Notes: generated by a model from the letters alone, not told the origin. Shown: positions 1 through 11,506, counted from the first letter of the stretch. The stretch: DNA of 64,000 nt from Amaurobius ferox (GCA_951213105.1 OX578137.1:59600736-59664735), one strand, 5' to 3'. A program made the numbers and translations.

Positions 1-2
1 TG

Positions 3-833
3 GGGGTTACTGACGGTACTTTTAGTGCCGAGGAAAAACTTTCTTATGCGGAAGCTGTTGGTGCTGGGGTCGGGGAGCCCGGCTTTTGTCCCGGATCTGT
101 GAAATGTGTGTTACTTGTAAAACCTAAGGGGGAAGGTTCCTTTGAGGATAGTCGTAAAGTGGTTTGTAATGCTGTTGATATTAAAGGTAATTGTACTCGG
201 GTCAATGGAATTAAGTCTATTAGTGGGGGAGGCCTGGTTATTGAGACCCCGTCCCCGAAGGATCTTGAGTTGATAGCTAGTCAATTGAATAAAAATGAAG
301 AAGTTAAAAAGAATTTTGAGGTGTATAGTCCTAAAAGAAGGAAACCAAGACTGATCTTTATAAATTTGGATTCAGCTTATGATAAGGCTCAGGTTCAGGA
401 GATGCTTATTAGGTTGAACAATGTGTGTACTAAGGATAGTATTGTAGTTGAGTTTAAAATTAAGGGAAAGACCGGTAACCATTGGGTTGCGATGGTAGAT
501 TCACGGGTATATGGTGTTATGAAGAGGGTAGGATATTTTTATGTTGATTGGGGAAGAGCATTTGCTCGAGAATTTTTTAGTGTTAAGCATTGTAGGAAGT
601 GTGGCCTTTTGGGGCACACTTCGGGTAATTGCAAGGAGGACCCCAGATGTTTAATATGTGGGGCTAAGCATGTTGGGAAATGTAATGTGTCTCCCAGTTG
701 TAGGAACTGTGTTCTCAGTAACCAGGAAAAAAGGACTAACTTTAAGGTAAATCATTCATGTTGTGACAGGAATTGTTTTTCTTACCAGCACCAAGTAAGG
801 TTAATGGCTAGAACTATTGACTATAGTGCTTAA
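3..833 (+). CDS. LINE ORF1 protein with CCHC zinc knuckles, 5' partial
   Basis: The frame is open from the window edge, so the true start lies upstream; a GTG at position 99 is only an internal codon. ORF1 proteins of this group bind the element RNA and help form the particle that carries it to its insertion site. The C-terminal part, about 595-770, holds the cysteine-histidine cluster: a classic knuckle beginning CRKCGLLGH, then CLICGAKH with a following cysteine, then a third cysteine-rich stretch. The middle is a basic region of about 160 residues with no motif I can name. The stop TAA at 831-833 overlaps the start of the ORF2 frame, so the two proteins are probably translated in a coupled way. 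No internal stop is seen. Confidence 0.85.
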   Translation, partial: GVTDGTFSAEEKLSYAEAVGAGVGEPGFCPGSVKCVLLVKPKGEGSFEDSRKVVCNAVDIKGNCTRVNGIKSISGGGLVIETPSPKDLELIASQLNKNEEVKKNFEVYSPKRRKPRLIFINLDSAYDKAQVQEMLIRLNNVCTKDSIVVEFKIKGKTGNHWVAMVDSRVYGVMKRVGYFYVDWGRAFAREFFSVKHCRKCGLLGHTSGNCKEDPRCLICGAKHVGKCNVSPSCRNCVLSNQEKRTNFKVNHSCCDRNCFSYQHQVRLMARTIDYSA

Positions 834-3800
834 ATTTCTACAAATTAATGTTAATCGCTCTCATGCTGCATATAATTATGCATTTGTGTTTGCTTTAGAG
901 TGTAAAGTTGATGTTTCGTTTTTGCAGGAACCTCCCTTGGCTGGAGGGGGATTTCCCCCTCCTCCGTTTAGCCTCCCTCATTTCTCCTCGGTTTCTAAGA
1001 AATCACTTGTTGTGATTTGTAATTCTGTTTTAAAATTTAATTTTATGTTTAATACTTTATCAACTGTGTTTATTGACTTAGAAATTATGAAAGGTTTTAA
1101 TTTAAAGTTGGGTGGTATTTATTTTCCCCCTCGGGAGGAAATTGACTCCCTCCTTGATGAACTCAATAGAGTAGATTTCCAGAGGGGGAGTTTCCTCCTA
1201 CAGGGTGATTTTAATTCCAGGTCTCGTGAATGGGGATATGGCTTCGAGGATTCTAGGGGGAGAAAAGTTTTGGAGTTTTGTAATCAGAATGGTTTTTCAG
1301 TTTGTAATAAGGTTGACTCGGGTCCGACCTTCCTCTCGCATTCTGGCAGAGGATGGCCTGACTTGACTCTTGTTTCTGAGGAGAATTTTGTGAGAATTAT
1401 TGACTGGAAAGTTATTGATAAACAGTCATTAAGTGACCATAAATTTGTTGGTTTTAGTTTCCAATTGGAGAGCGAATGTTTTTATAGTGATTATTTTTAT
1501 AAATCTAGGTTTGGTGCTGGGAAGTTAATTTTTAATTTTAAAAAACAGATATATAGATTAAATTGTTTAATGGGTAAAATTGATAATAGGGAAAAACTTG
1601 ATGTTTTTACCAAAAAGTTTTTAAATACCGTGATTGGGGTGACTAATTGTAGTTGTAGGAAAAAGAAAGTTTTTACTAATAGGGGTTTTTCTTGGTGGAG
1701 CGCGGAGCTTGCAAGTTTCCGCAATTATCTGACAGCTCTTTCCCGGAAGATTAGGTGTCTTATAAGGGATTCTGCTGATGCAGAAGTTATTAGAGCGACT
1801 AGGATACTGTATAATTCTAAAAGGGCTGAATTTCGTAGGACTATAAATGAATCTAAGGTTAATGCCTGGAGGAGGTATTGTAACAGACATGTGGAAAAAT
1901 TCTGATCGGTTTATAAGGTAGCTAGGGGGAAGGGTGCTAGAGGTAAGGAACTTCTAGTACAGTTTAATGATGAACTTAATTTAAATTTTACTGAAAAAGT
2001 ATATAAAATGTTAGAATATTGTTTTCCAGCTTGTAATCATATAGTTGATTTTGAAGAAAATGTTAATTCCTCTCTTGTTTTTGAAGAAGATATTGAGGCA
2101 TCCGAATTAAGAATAGTTTTTAAAAGTTTGGGCAACGGTAAGGCTCCAGGTTTAGATAAAATTGATTATAAAATTTGGCAGGTTTTATTTACTGTTGATG
2201 CTTCTTTATTTATTAAATTTTTTAATTTGTGTTTTAAATTTGCTTACTTCCCTCGGCCCCTAAGGAATGCTGAGGTGTTTTTTCTTCTGAAGCCAGGTAA
2301 GGATCCTGCTTCTGTTGGTTCATATCGACCAATTTGTTTATTGCCAACGTTGGGGAAGATTTTAGAACGAGTATTTGTTAATAGGTTAAACCGGTGGTTA
2401 GAAGAAAATAATATTATTCACCCTTTACAGTACGGGTTTAGAGAATTGCTAAGTACAGAAGATGCTTGTTACGATCTGTTACAACATATACAAGGCTTTC
2501 GGAAGCGGGAGCATTGTGCTGTTACTTTTGTTGATATCAGAGCAGCATTCGATAGAATGGACTGGAGTGTGTTAGGATCTATAATGGAGGGATACTCCAT
2601 TCCTTTGTTTTATAGGAAATTCGTGTTTTCCTACCTGCGGGATCGTTCAGTTAATTACAAAGTTCATGGTGAACTTGTAACGCGCGGAGTCACTATGGGC
2701 TCTCCCCAGGGGTCTGTCGTGGCTCCGATCTTATGGATTATTTATTTTAATCGTGTTCTCTTTCTAAATGATGACTCGTGCCGTCTGCAGGCCTTTGCGG
2801 ATGACCTAGCGGTTTTTGTCTCTGGGAAAACCCGCAGGGACCTGGAGGCTGCCATGTGTCGTACTTTGGAGAGAGTTTCTTTGGTACTTTCGGATCTTGG
2901 CCTGGAGGTTTCTGTTCCTAAAACTGAGGCTTTGGTTTTTTCAAAGGTAGGAACTATGGCTAGGAAACCTGCTTTTAAATTAAATGGAAATTCCATTAGA
3001 GTAGTTAATAAAGCCAGGTATCTAGGATTGATGTTTTCTGCAAAGGGTAAGTGGTTTGCCCACATTGATTATTTGGCAACCAAGTGTGCGCAGATTGTAA
3101 TGGGTTTTGGTAGGGTGGTGGGAGCTGGGTGGGGGGTGGATAGGAGGCTATTGAAGTTGTGGTATCGTACTGTGGTGGAGAAGGTTATTATCTATTGCGC
3201 TGGAGTTTGGGCTGGGGATCTGACACAAGCTCAGATCCGGAAGCTCCTAACCCTACAGAGAAGTTTTCTCTTGAGGGTTGCCGGCGGTTACCGGACCACT
3301 CCCTACGGTGCGTTATTTACTCTTCTTGGCATCCCCCCTATTCATCTTGCTCTCATCAGTGCCCGGGATAAGTTTTTATTTTGGAGGAGGAGGAGGGATG
3401 TCCTTAATATTGAAGGTCTCCCCCCTCCGTCCGATTTTGATTTTTTTGATAGGTCTACCACTCTCTCTCCTGGTTCTAGGGTTATTGATTTTGATGGTGA
3501 TCTTGGACCCGTCGGTGTACATATCTACACCGACGGCTCTAAGATGGGGAATGATGTGGGCTTTGCCGTATGTTGTTTTGTAGGGGGGTTATTGGTCCAT
3601 TTGGTCCAAAAGAAACTTCGTTCTTTTAACTCGGTCTTCCAGGCTGAGATCTTGGCTATCAAGTATGCTTGTGACTGGATCCTGCAGGAGGATAGGCGGG
3701 CTATTATATTTACAGACAGTTTATCATCGCTTGCTGCTCTTGAATCTACTTTTAATAAGTCAAATTTTTTGGCCGGATTGAAGAATTGTATTTTTAGGGC

Positions 3801-4344
3801 TCGACATGCGGTTAAGTTGGTTTGGGTTCGGGCACATACTGGGATTCTAGGAAATGAGTTGGCAGATGAGTATGCAAAGGCAGCGGCCTTGGAGGGAGAG
3901 CTGCTTGTGGTTCCTGCACCGCGCTCCTACCTGACTCGCAAATTGCGCGAGAAGGTGGTGAGCGATTGGGGGGTCTTCAGCGGCTCCCTCACCGGTGGGT
4001 TGCGTGCTCGGATGTTCTTTCCGGTGGTTGGTGAGAAGCTGCAGATTACCAATCGGTTTCTGTTTTTCTTTCTCTCTGGCCATGGTCCCTTCCCCAGCTA
4101 CCTGCACAGGTTTAAGGTGTGGGAATCCCCGGCCTGCCCTTGTGGCGGCGTGGGTGATCCTGACCATTACGTCTTTGAATGCAGGTTTAGCGAGGAATAC
4201 CATTTGGCCCGACCGCTGGAGGAACATAGAGCAATCTGGATTAGTAGGGTTATTGCTCGCCCCCGCTCCATCAGAAAAATAGTTAATTGTGTTATTGTGG
4301 CCAAAAATATTACTAATGATTTTAATAAATATTTAGGAATATAG
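817..4344 (+). pseudogene. LINE ORF2 polyprotein (EN-RT-RNase H) with one in-frame TGA
   Basis: The frame runs about 1175 codons and is interrupted only by TGA at 1903-1905, between the endonuclease and the reverse transcriptase. An AP-type endonuclease occupies about 829-1500: LQINVNRS, FLQEPP, LQGDFNSR, WPDLTL and SDHKFV carry the expected N, E, D/N, D and SDH residues. Reverse transcriptase spans about 2110-3100: GKAPGLDK, FVDIRAAFD (first Asp), MGSPQGSVVAP, FADD at about 2791-2802 and YLGLMFS. RNase H spans about 3514-3880, with acidic residues in YTDGSK, QAEILAI, TDSLSSL and GNELADE. A C-terminal zinc motif of pattern CPCGG...H...C lies at about 4126-4175. All key catalytic residues are present. 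There is no ATG at the ORF1 overlap; the frame opens after TAA at 802-804, and 817 is TTG. The stop may derive from a tryptophan codon. Confidence 0.88.
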
Positions 4345-4805
4345 GCTAAATTGGTTTATTTGGTGATTAACTTTTAGGGATTATTAATTTCCTGATGTTT
4401 GTATTTTTATTTGTGTTTTTGTATCTGTTATGGTACTATTTTGTGTTATTTAGTGTATTGATTCACTTTTTTGTTATATGGTTGGCTCCGAGGTGGAAGT
4501 TGTATTTTTATGTTTGGAATTATTATTATTACTTTTTATTTATTTATATTCTCCGCCTGTGCGGAAGATTTTTGTAAAAGTCTCCCACGTGGAGCCTTGT
4601 TGGGTTTGTTTCTTTTAATAAATCCCTCGTGTGTTTCTGGTTCGTGGGCGGCCGCTTGGGGGAGTCGGCGGCCTTCCTTGTCCGGTGGGCTTGGGTTGGC
4701 CGTTGGCTCTCCTTTTGCTAGGGATCGGTTCTTTCCCGGCCCGAGATTTAAGATGCTCGGCCATATTCTTGGCGAGCCCTCGGGTCTGGGCCGCGAAAAA
4801 AAAAA
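4345..4805 (+). other. LINE 3' UTR and poly(A) tract
   Basis: After the ORF2 stop come a T-rich stretch and then a GC-rich segment from about 4620 that ends in ten A residues at 4796-4805. Short open frames here are not convincing proteins. Immediately after the tail, at 4813-4839, lies a small inverted repeat (GTGAGA and TCTCAC) that may belong to the target DNA. Confidence 0.75.
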
Positions 4806-5494
4806 TAACTAGTGTGAGATCTAATTCTGGTCTCACAGTTCTCTAAACATTTTCAATTCGAGTTCTGGTGCTGTCACTTCCTGGTGTTCGGAAATTACTA
4901 TGTCTGTGCAAAGTAAGTGTGCAAAAGAGGATAAAAGTGCTTAATAGTGTCGTCAAAATTAAGTGTACAGACTATTTGCTACAACATGAAGGCTCATTTA
5001 CAAATTTCTCGTTATTTTTTTACTACTGCATATTGAATTTAGATCGCACTTCCGTTGTGAATAACAGAATATGTGAACCAATTTCACCCTTAAGCACTCA
5101 TCAATATATAACATACCTATACTTGCAATGACACCAATGAAATTTACAATGCACAGCAATTTTTCTAACCTCAATGTAAAGCAGCAAATACCGACTATGT
5201 CGGTATTGAATTTCAAAGAACAAATTGTGGCATATGCGTTTTCTTGCTACTATTCCAGGTATCAACTATAACATGCTAACGAGCACATAATGAACGCAAA
5301 ACATGTTCACGTATGTTGTTGTCTACTATAGGAGCGCGATTATTACTCTGAAACGCCTTTGACGCCCCCTACAGCGTTTTCTGTTAGTATTGTGGTGAAT
5401 TTAATTCCCTAAATTGATTCTTGCAATATACAGGGAGATTATATTTAAAGTTCACATTTTGAATACCTCTAAAAATAAAACCACTAGACATGCA
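4806..5494. other. AT-rich flank, nothing recognised
   Basis: No coding region, structured RNA or repeat of the named families was found here. Short open frames have no recognisable content. Confidence 0.5.
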
Positions 5495-5955
5495 GCTTCC
5501 AAATATGTAAATACAATAAAGAAGAGAATGGGACTTTAGCTTCTGCAATAAAAATTATTAATTCATAAAATTACCACCAGTTGATTAAAAGACACTTCTC
5601 CAAGAGTTCATAAAGACCATTTTCCTATACAGTGCTACGACATTGGGCAATGGCACTATGGCACTGAACAGTAATATAGTTGTGATAATTATGAACAGCC
5701 CTCCACTGCATATCGGAATAAATATTCCAAACTAGGAAATATAATAAAGAAAGCCATAGGCTTTTAGTTTCTGCAATAAAAAATATTGGTTCATAAATTC
5801 AGCAACATGTGACTCATAACACTTTAAGCAGAGTTCATAATGATCATTTTCTTATACAGTGCTATTCGCTATCTCACTGGGTAATGATATAGATATAATT
5901 ATGAATATTCCTCCACCGCATATCGTAGTAGGTGTTAAATATTTACTTTGACAAC
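5495..5955 (+). repeat. Two diverged direct repeats of about 230 bp
   Basis: The blocks beginning near 5495 and 5725 share the same order of sub-motifs: a TTCCAAA start, AATACAATAAAGAA-like, TTCTGCAATAAAAA, a TTCATAA block, TTTTCTTATACAGTGCTA and CACCGCATATCG. They look like an old tandem duplication. No coding content. Confidence 0.6.
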
Positions 5956-6017
5956 ATTTTAAAAGCAACAAGGATATGAGTCGACAATTTCCCGTAAAGT
6001 GGCCAGACCTCTCTTAT

Positions 6018-6310
6018 CCTCCTACTTCTCCTACTCAGACCTTCCGACATGCCCGATGGTGTGACATAACTATTTTGATGTTCGAAACAGTTCCACCCAA
6101 TTTAGACCTGAACCCAAAAGGGATGACAACCACAGGAACAGTACCATTCTTCCCCTAACCCTTCACTTCTAGGATGGATTTTTGGACCTGTAGTTTTATA
6201 GTACCCATACTCCCCGTAATCACGGGGATAGCATTGCGTGACGTCGAGAATCTAACCGGAGAAAATCGCGTATGGTACCCACGCCTTAACCACTGCACTA
6301 TCACAGACCT
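6018..6310 (-). mobile_element. SINE S1 copy a, tRNA-type head, old
   Basis: On the minus strand the copy starts with a tRNA-derived head whose A box is GTGCAGTGGTTAAGGCG-like and whose B box is GGTTAGATTCTCG. The shared S1 body follows, with CACCCAATTTAGAC (plus-strand sense) and GGACCGTACC-like blocks, weakly conserved here. The tail at 6018-6033 is CTCCTACTTCTCC on the plus strand, a decayed (GAA)n-type tail. It is the most diverged S1 copy, so probably the oldest. Confidence 0.75.
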
Positions 6311-6985
6311 AAAAATAAATGGTTGACAGTACACAAAGAGATAATTAAAACATTTTAGCAAATTTTCTTCTGCGCATGATGGTATAAAAATAAATTTTGT
6401 GTATCTAGCCGTTATGAACTTTGAGTTATAATTATAAAAATAAACTGTAGGTGGCACCACTAGCATAAAAGTGATGTCACCTAGCGAACCCCGATAAATG
6501 TATAATCCCTGATCAAAATATTCCTTTACTGAAAGAATTTTTTTTATATCAGCATTGTTATTCGAATTAAAATATATAATATTTATCAGTTGTCACTAAG
6601 ATAGGAATAAAAAATTCATTGCCTTTCTTGCAATCCGATTAGTATTTCTTAGTCAACAAAGTTAGTTATTGATCCACATTTTTATGTAGTGGCAGCCTGG
6701 AACACTGGACGATAATCCGTATAAATTTTTTCTTTGAGAATATCTTTAATGCGCCGTTTACCTTGATAGCATCACAAATTTATCGGAGCTTAAAGATGCT
6801 ATAGAAACCGACATGTACGTAACATTCCATTTGATAAAGAAACAAGCAACTGTCGAAAGCGTAATACTCCGTTTTCATCATGCTTTCAGAAAATGGTAAA
6901 AAGCACTTTCAACGTTTATTAGCCTAAGTGATAAGTGTAAAATTACTTATGAAGTCAACGTAATTTTGAAACGCCATTTTTTTAC
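6311..6985. other. AT-rich spacer
   Basis: Nothing recognised. It separates SINE copy a from the transposase remnant. Confidence 0.45.
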
Positions 6986-7375
6986 CTGATGATGACTTTA
7001 CAAACCAATAACTTTATTTCAAAAGCGGCACCTGAGTTACAACGACAATATAAAGGTCCGAGTTACGACAACAATAAAGTTATGAGTTACAAAGCCAATA
7101 AAAGCATGAGTTACAAAGACAATAAAGGTCTGATTATGCAACAAAACCTCCACGATACAAGTGGACACTTTGGTCAATGTTGCTCAAGTAGTATTGTTCG
7201 TCGTAATCAGAAGTGTCTGGATGCTATTTGTAACAACTTTGAGCACCTCTTGAAATAACAGACGACAAAAGTGACTTGCATTCATCTTTTGTTATCAGTA
7301 TATGTTGAGTATTACAATTTGAAACAGTTTTTTCCTCTCTTGAAATGTGTATACATTATTTGGCACCCTCTGTAT
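6986..7375 (+). pseudogene. Possible tail of an IS630/mariner-type transposase with 3' terminus
   Basis: A frame at 6989-7258 ends in VRRNQKCLDAICNNFEHLL and a stop. This resembles the C-terminal end of many arthropod IS630/Tc1/mariner transposases, which commonly finish with a C..C....G.HFEHLL-like motif. About 100 bp further, GGCACCCTCTGTAT at 7362-7375 resembles a mariner-type terminal repeat next to TA. The upstream part of the frame is repetitive (GAGTTAC and AATAAAG blocks) and is not recognisable as a DDE domain. No left terminus was found. Low to moderate confidence. Confidence 0.35.
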
Positions 7376-7684
7376 ATCCATATACACGAACGTACATACA
7401 TACGGCCATTTTTCATAGGTCCTAAAATATTCTTATCCACCAAAATTTCAAATTTAAACATTTGCAAGAAAACAATATTTTCTCTACACAATACTATTGA
7501 AAAACATAAATGAATATTTTAAAAATCTACATTGAAATGTATAAAATGCATTTGTGGTTACTTTGATTTAACTTGTTTGCATTTATCCAAAAATGAATGT
7601 CGGACTATTTTCCTTCGGAATCAAATATATTCCTAAATTCGATCTATACCAACCACACAACACAATCGTTGAAAATAGATTTCT
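7376..7684. other. AT-rich spacer
   Basis: No gene or named repeat seen. Confidence 0.4.
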
Positions 7685-8040
7685 TGTCTGATAACCAAAA
7701 CTTGGTTTTGTAGGTACTTTTTGCATTACATCATAAAAGTACCCCCGAAGCCAAGTACCCGTGTTGTTTGCATGATTGAATAAAAGCCAATATAAACTTT
7801 GTGCAGATTATGTCGAGGGATGTAAATCAAGTTATTGAAACGCTGTCGTTCAAGTTTTTCGAGAGCACTCTATGTTTATCTTGTCAGTCCTGGAGCCTGA
7901 CATTTTGATTAAATGTGAATGCATCTACATAGAACAAATTACGTCGGAAAAAGAGTTTTAAACATTTATATATTTTGGTATATAAGCTAAACACACAGAC
8001 ATATTTTTACATATTAATAAAAATATTATAAAAGATATTA
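7685..8040 (+). repeat. Dispersed repeat D, copy 1
   Basis: It shares an ordered set of blocks with 13110-13450 and, less well, 10520-10760: AAAAGTAC, a GATTGAAT block, GGGATGTAAATCAAGTTAT, a GACATTTTGAT or GACATTATAATGGAATGTGA block, and GAACAAA. All three are on the plus strand within 6 kb, which suggests regional duplication or a local repeat family. No coding potential. Confidence 0.6.
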
Positions 8041-8259
8041 AAATCAATTCTCAGTGTATTATATTTTTCCATTTTGCATCAGGGGTGCACAAATACAATA
8101 AATCGAAGATTACTATATTTGTGAAACTCGATTTCTCTGACAACCATTCTTTCTACATGGACAATAAATATTATATTTTTCTATGCAATATAATGTTTGT
8201 CAAATTATCTTATTTAGTTTTGGTGATAGATAATTATAATGATCAGAAACTATTATAAG

Positions 8260-8820
8260 ACCCGCGAACCAAGCCAGTTCCTGAGAAGTTTACAACCCAT
8301 AAATCCATGACATCAACATTAAGATGGCAACTTGGGAATAGACGATGCTTCCACGAAAGACATGCACAATTTTCATTAGCTTCATGGGAGCAAATCAAGA
8401 GACACTCCAATTCCACACAAATAAATAGGCCAATGGAAGTCGTTGAAGGCGTGCTTCCTCGGAACTAAAAAATATGCTTTTACCTAGCAAGAAATGAGAT
8501 AAAAGTCAGTGCTGCTGTGAAATTAAACGAAGTCAGTACTGCCAAAAATAAGACGAGGTCCAAAACCGCAAGGATGAAGTTAAGCAAAAACTGAGTAGTG
8601 CAGAGATGAAAAAGAACTTCGTGAGAATAGAGTGCGGACGACGAGATATATACAACAGTATTCCAAATCCCAGCTACAAATCAGTGCAGCGATACCGAAG
8701 GTATGTACCGACTTATCGAGTGAATTGCCGACTTGACAACAGTCGAGTCCCTTTCCTCAAAAATGGTTTCGATTACAAGAACTCACATTGAACCATCCTG
8801 GGGCAGGTCGTAAAATAATA
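8260..8820 (+). other. Unclassified higher-complexity segment
   Basis: This stretch has more balanced composition than its AT-rich surroundings and two internal repeats of AAGTCAGTGCTGC and AAGTCAGTACTGCC about 40 bp apart. It may be a decayed retroelement fragment, but no conserved domain is readable. A 61-codon frame at 8606-8791 is not recognised. Confidence 0.3.
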
Positions 8821-10519
8821 ATTAATTGGGAAGTTATTTCTGCAATTATAATCTTGATCATAATTGTGTGTTAAATAAATATTAATTTTAAAATTAACAT
8901 TGCTTATTTAATGATTAATGTATTTATTTTTAGATACGCACTTAGATTATAAATTTGGTGCGTTATTACTAGACAACGATTAATTGTATTGTATGCGATT
9001 TACGATACTTAAATTATTTATACTAAATTTCATGGGTTATCAGTAATAGCCACTTACTAATAAACTAAAGACAACTAAATCTCAAATTGTATTTATGCCG
9101 CTGTAATTTTACTTAAAAATAATTATACACCTATGTAATTAAAATTATTTATCCTTTCAAAATGAAATTTCACGGTACCAAAATGTTAAAATGTAATTAT
9201 ATGTCACAATTTAGTATTTTTTGTATTTCATTTAATTTCGAAGATAATAAATGATATAAAAAATTAATTTATTGAATCACTAATTTACAAAAATTAATTT
9301 GATGACAATTTTTAATTTCGAATAAGGCATTAAGATTAGAGATAATAACAATATAATAACAATATAATAGGGGTTTCGTTGTGTTTTATTCCACAAGAGA
9401 ACCCACCCAAAAGAAGTTATTGCTTACTGCATCTAAATTAAAGAAATCTTGTAAAAATAAATATTAAAGTTGGTTAAAATAATCATAGGCAAAATCGTTA
9501 AATTTAAAATACTTATTTATTTGTTTAATATCTAAGGAAAGAGCAAATACATACTTTCACTAAGTATAATTATTACTAATCTTCATTCATATAGAAATTC
9601 AAGCACTGCTTATTATAGAACTTAAGTGATGGGGGTTTCGAAGATTTGATGTAATGACACCTGCTTAGAAGTTTCACACCAATATCAGTCATTATAAAAT
9701 TGTTATTGAATATAATCATTTTTCTTGCAAACTACTAAGCATAATACCTCTACGGTTGCTTGGGTTGGTATTCAGTCTCTGGAAACAGAGGTACTTGAGC
9801 AATATCAGCATCGGACTTTCAGAATCCACACAGTTCTTGTCTATCATATTAGTGAATACGAATTAGTCCTCTTCGTTCAGAAATCTTTCTCGATCACTAA
9901 ATCAATATCAATTCATTGCTCAAGACTATATCATCTTAGTTCACACACTGAAGAGCAATTGAAGTGACTGAATGGTACAATACTTCTCAAAACTCGGGTA
10001 TCAGTCAGAGTTTTTTGCTCCACCTATTTCTCTTATTATCTTTCTCTTTTCATAAGTTGGCCTTGTGAATTTCTTGTTATTGTTTTTCTTATCACAAAGC
10101 CTTGCGCCATCTTTAAGTAATTTAGACTTTATGGCTTGTTGTAAATGTGTTTGTATATTAATGTTGTCAAACCTTGCCGCCATGAATTTTGGATACATTG
10201 TTCTCCATCCGTTGCCCTTTATTACGTGCGCTTGCTGCTGTCACTTTTATTGCTTTCATGACGTCATACCCTTGTTATATGTTTCCTTGAGCACATATTG
10301 TACTTTAAAATTATTCTTATCTGTTTAAATTACACTTTTATTTTGACCTTTAAATTTCGCTTTTATTTGCAATTGGTGTCATTAAAAACTTCTATTAAAT
10401 ATCTCAAATATCTTTTATTATAAAGTGTATCTGTACCAACCTTGTCTATAACGATAAAACTGTCTATACCGATAATTTTACGATCCCTAGAATATCGTTA
10501 GAAACAAGTTTCACTGTAT
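8821..10519. other. AT-rich intergenic DNA
   Basis: Very AT-rich with many short A and T tracts. A slightly more complex part at 10000-10330 contains short open frames on both strands, none recognisable. Confidence 0.45.
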
Positions 10520-10761
10520 ATGGAGACAATTTGTGTGATTGAGTTATTGGTTTAAGTTGACGTGATTGAATAAGAGGCCAAATAAACATTGATAAGATTA
10601 TGGAATATAAATGACGTTATTTTAAAATAATCGTACAATTTATTCAAAAATAAATATATTATCTGTCCGGCCTGATATTTTGATGGAATGTAAATACATC
10701 TGAACATATCAAATTATGTTGACAAATTTATTCAAAAGATTTATACTTGTGTAAGATAAAA
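10520..10761 (+). repeat. Dispersed repeat D, copy 2, partial
   Basis: It carries the GATTGAAT, CCTGATATTTTGATGGAATGT and ATCTGAACATAT blocks seen in the other D copies. It directly abuts the left end of element H copy A, so H may have inserted into or beside a D repeat. Confidence 0.5.
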
Positions 10762-11132
10762 CAAGGAAGATCAATCATGCATAAAGCATTGATTATGAGA
10801 CACTTTCCAACTTCAATGAAATTTTATTTAAATATCTCTAAAATGCGATACATTCCTCGGTAATATTTTTAAAATTATTACAATACTACATCAATTTATT
10901 ATATTTTAAAACTTCATCGAAAACAAATGAAATTTATTCAAATGACGTCAACGAAATTTAACACGCCTGGCTCTCTCTATAAAATCAGCATTTCATTCAT
11001 AAAAGTTTTTCCATTCATTTCATTCATCACAATAGTATAATAATTTATTTTATTTAAAAATTTAAGACCATGGAAGTACAAGTAATTAAACTCTATGCTC
11101 AAAACTTCATCGAAAAATTCGTCTGCTTCTCT

Positions 11133-11506
11133 GTTGTTGTTGAGACCCAGACCGTCCGACCTAACAGAAAGGTGTAAGGTGACCGTTTAGACGGCCGGAA
11201 AGTGCCACCCAATTTAGACCGGAACCCAGTGGGGGAGGCATTCACAGGGACCGTACCCTCCTTCCCCTACCACCAACCTTTCGTAAGGACTTACGGACCC
11301 ACATGTTTAACGTGATCGTACTCCGCATGAACACGGCGGCAGTTGTGACAGCGTGCAAATCCAGCGCGCAAACCACCGGGCTGTCGCGCCCGAAATGTGC
11401 CAACAGTACGCGGTGTTCCCAGGTGGTCACCCATCCAAGTACTAACCGCGCCCGATGCTGCATAACTTCGGTGATCTAACGAGAACCGGTGTTTTCAGCA
11501 CGGTAC
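11133..11506 (-). mobile_element. SINE S1 copy b, 5S rRNA plus tRNA composite head, (AAC)n tail
   Basis: Read on the minus strand from 11506, the first 110 bases are a near full-length copy of 5S rRNA. After it comes AGCCCGGTGGTTTGCGCGC, which aligns with the A-box region of the tRNA-headed S1 copies (GCCCAGTGGTTAGCGC). The B-box segment expected next is missing. The shared S1 body follows: GTGTTCATGCGGAGTACG, ACATGTGGGTCCGTAAGTCC, GAGGTTGGTGG-like, GTACGGTCCCTG and CACTGGGTTCCGGTCTAAAT. The 3' end is GGTCTGGGTCTCAACAACAA. The vertebrate AmnSINE1 is a known 5S/tRNA composite of similar plan. No clear target-site duplication is seen here. Confidence 0.88.
11397..11506 (-). ncRNA. 5S rRNA-derived SINE head with internal Pol III promoter
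   Basis: The minus strand matches arthropod 5S rRNA closely: GGTTCTCG, GATCACCGAAGTTA, CGGGCGCGGTTAGTACTT, GGATGGGTGACCACCTGGG and AACACCGCGT are in the correct order and spacing. The box A equivalent lies at 11451-11468 and box C at 11418-11436. The first roughly 10 bases of 5S are missing. This is a retroposon head, not a 5S gene, because it continues directly into the SINE body and lacks a T-run terminator. Confidence 0.88.

Larger units (their letters stand above)
1..4805 (+). mobile_element. I-superfamily LINE, 5' end outside the window
   Basis: The element reads left to right as ORF1 (nucleic-acid binding), ORF2 (endonuclease, reverse transcriptase, RNase H, zinc finger), a 3' UTR of about 450 bp and a 10-base A run at 4796-4805. 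The first base of the window already lies inside ORF1, so the 5' UTR and any left target-site duplication cannot be seen. Zinc-knuckle ORF1 plus an RNase H domain in ORF2 points to the I/R1/LOA group of LINEs; the clade is not assigned. The element is more GC-rich and much more gene-like than its surroundings. It is nearly intact, with one nonsense codon in ORF2, so it inserted fairly recently. The 3' UTR from about 4620 is GC-rich, unlike the T-rich stretch before it at 4390-4560. Confidence 0.9.

Noticed and set aside
3847..4227. Minus-strand frames across the LINE (also 2742-3065 and 1497-1890)
   Set aside because: Shadows of the real ORF2 on the other strand.
11397..11506. A functional 5S rRNA gene
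   Set aside because: It lacks the first bases and a T-run terminator, and continues into the SINE body.
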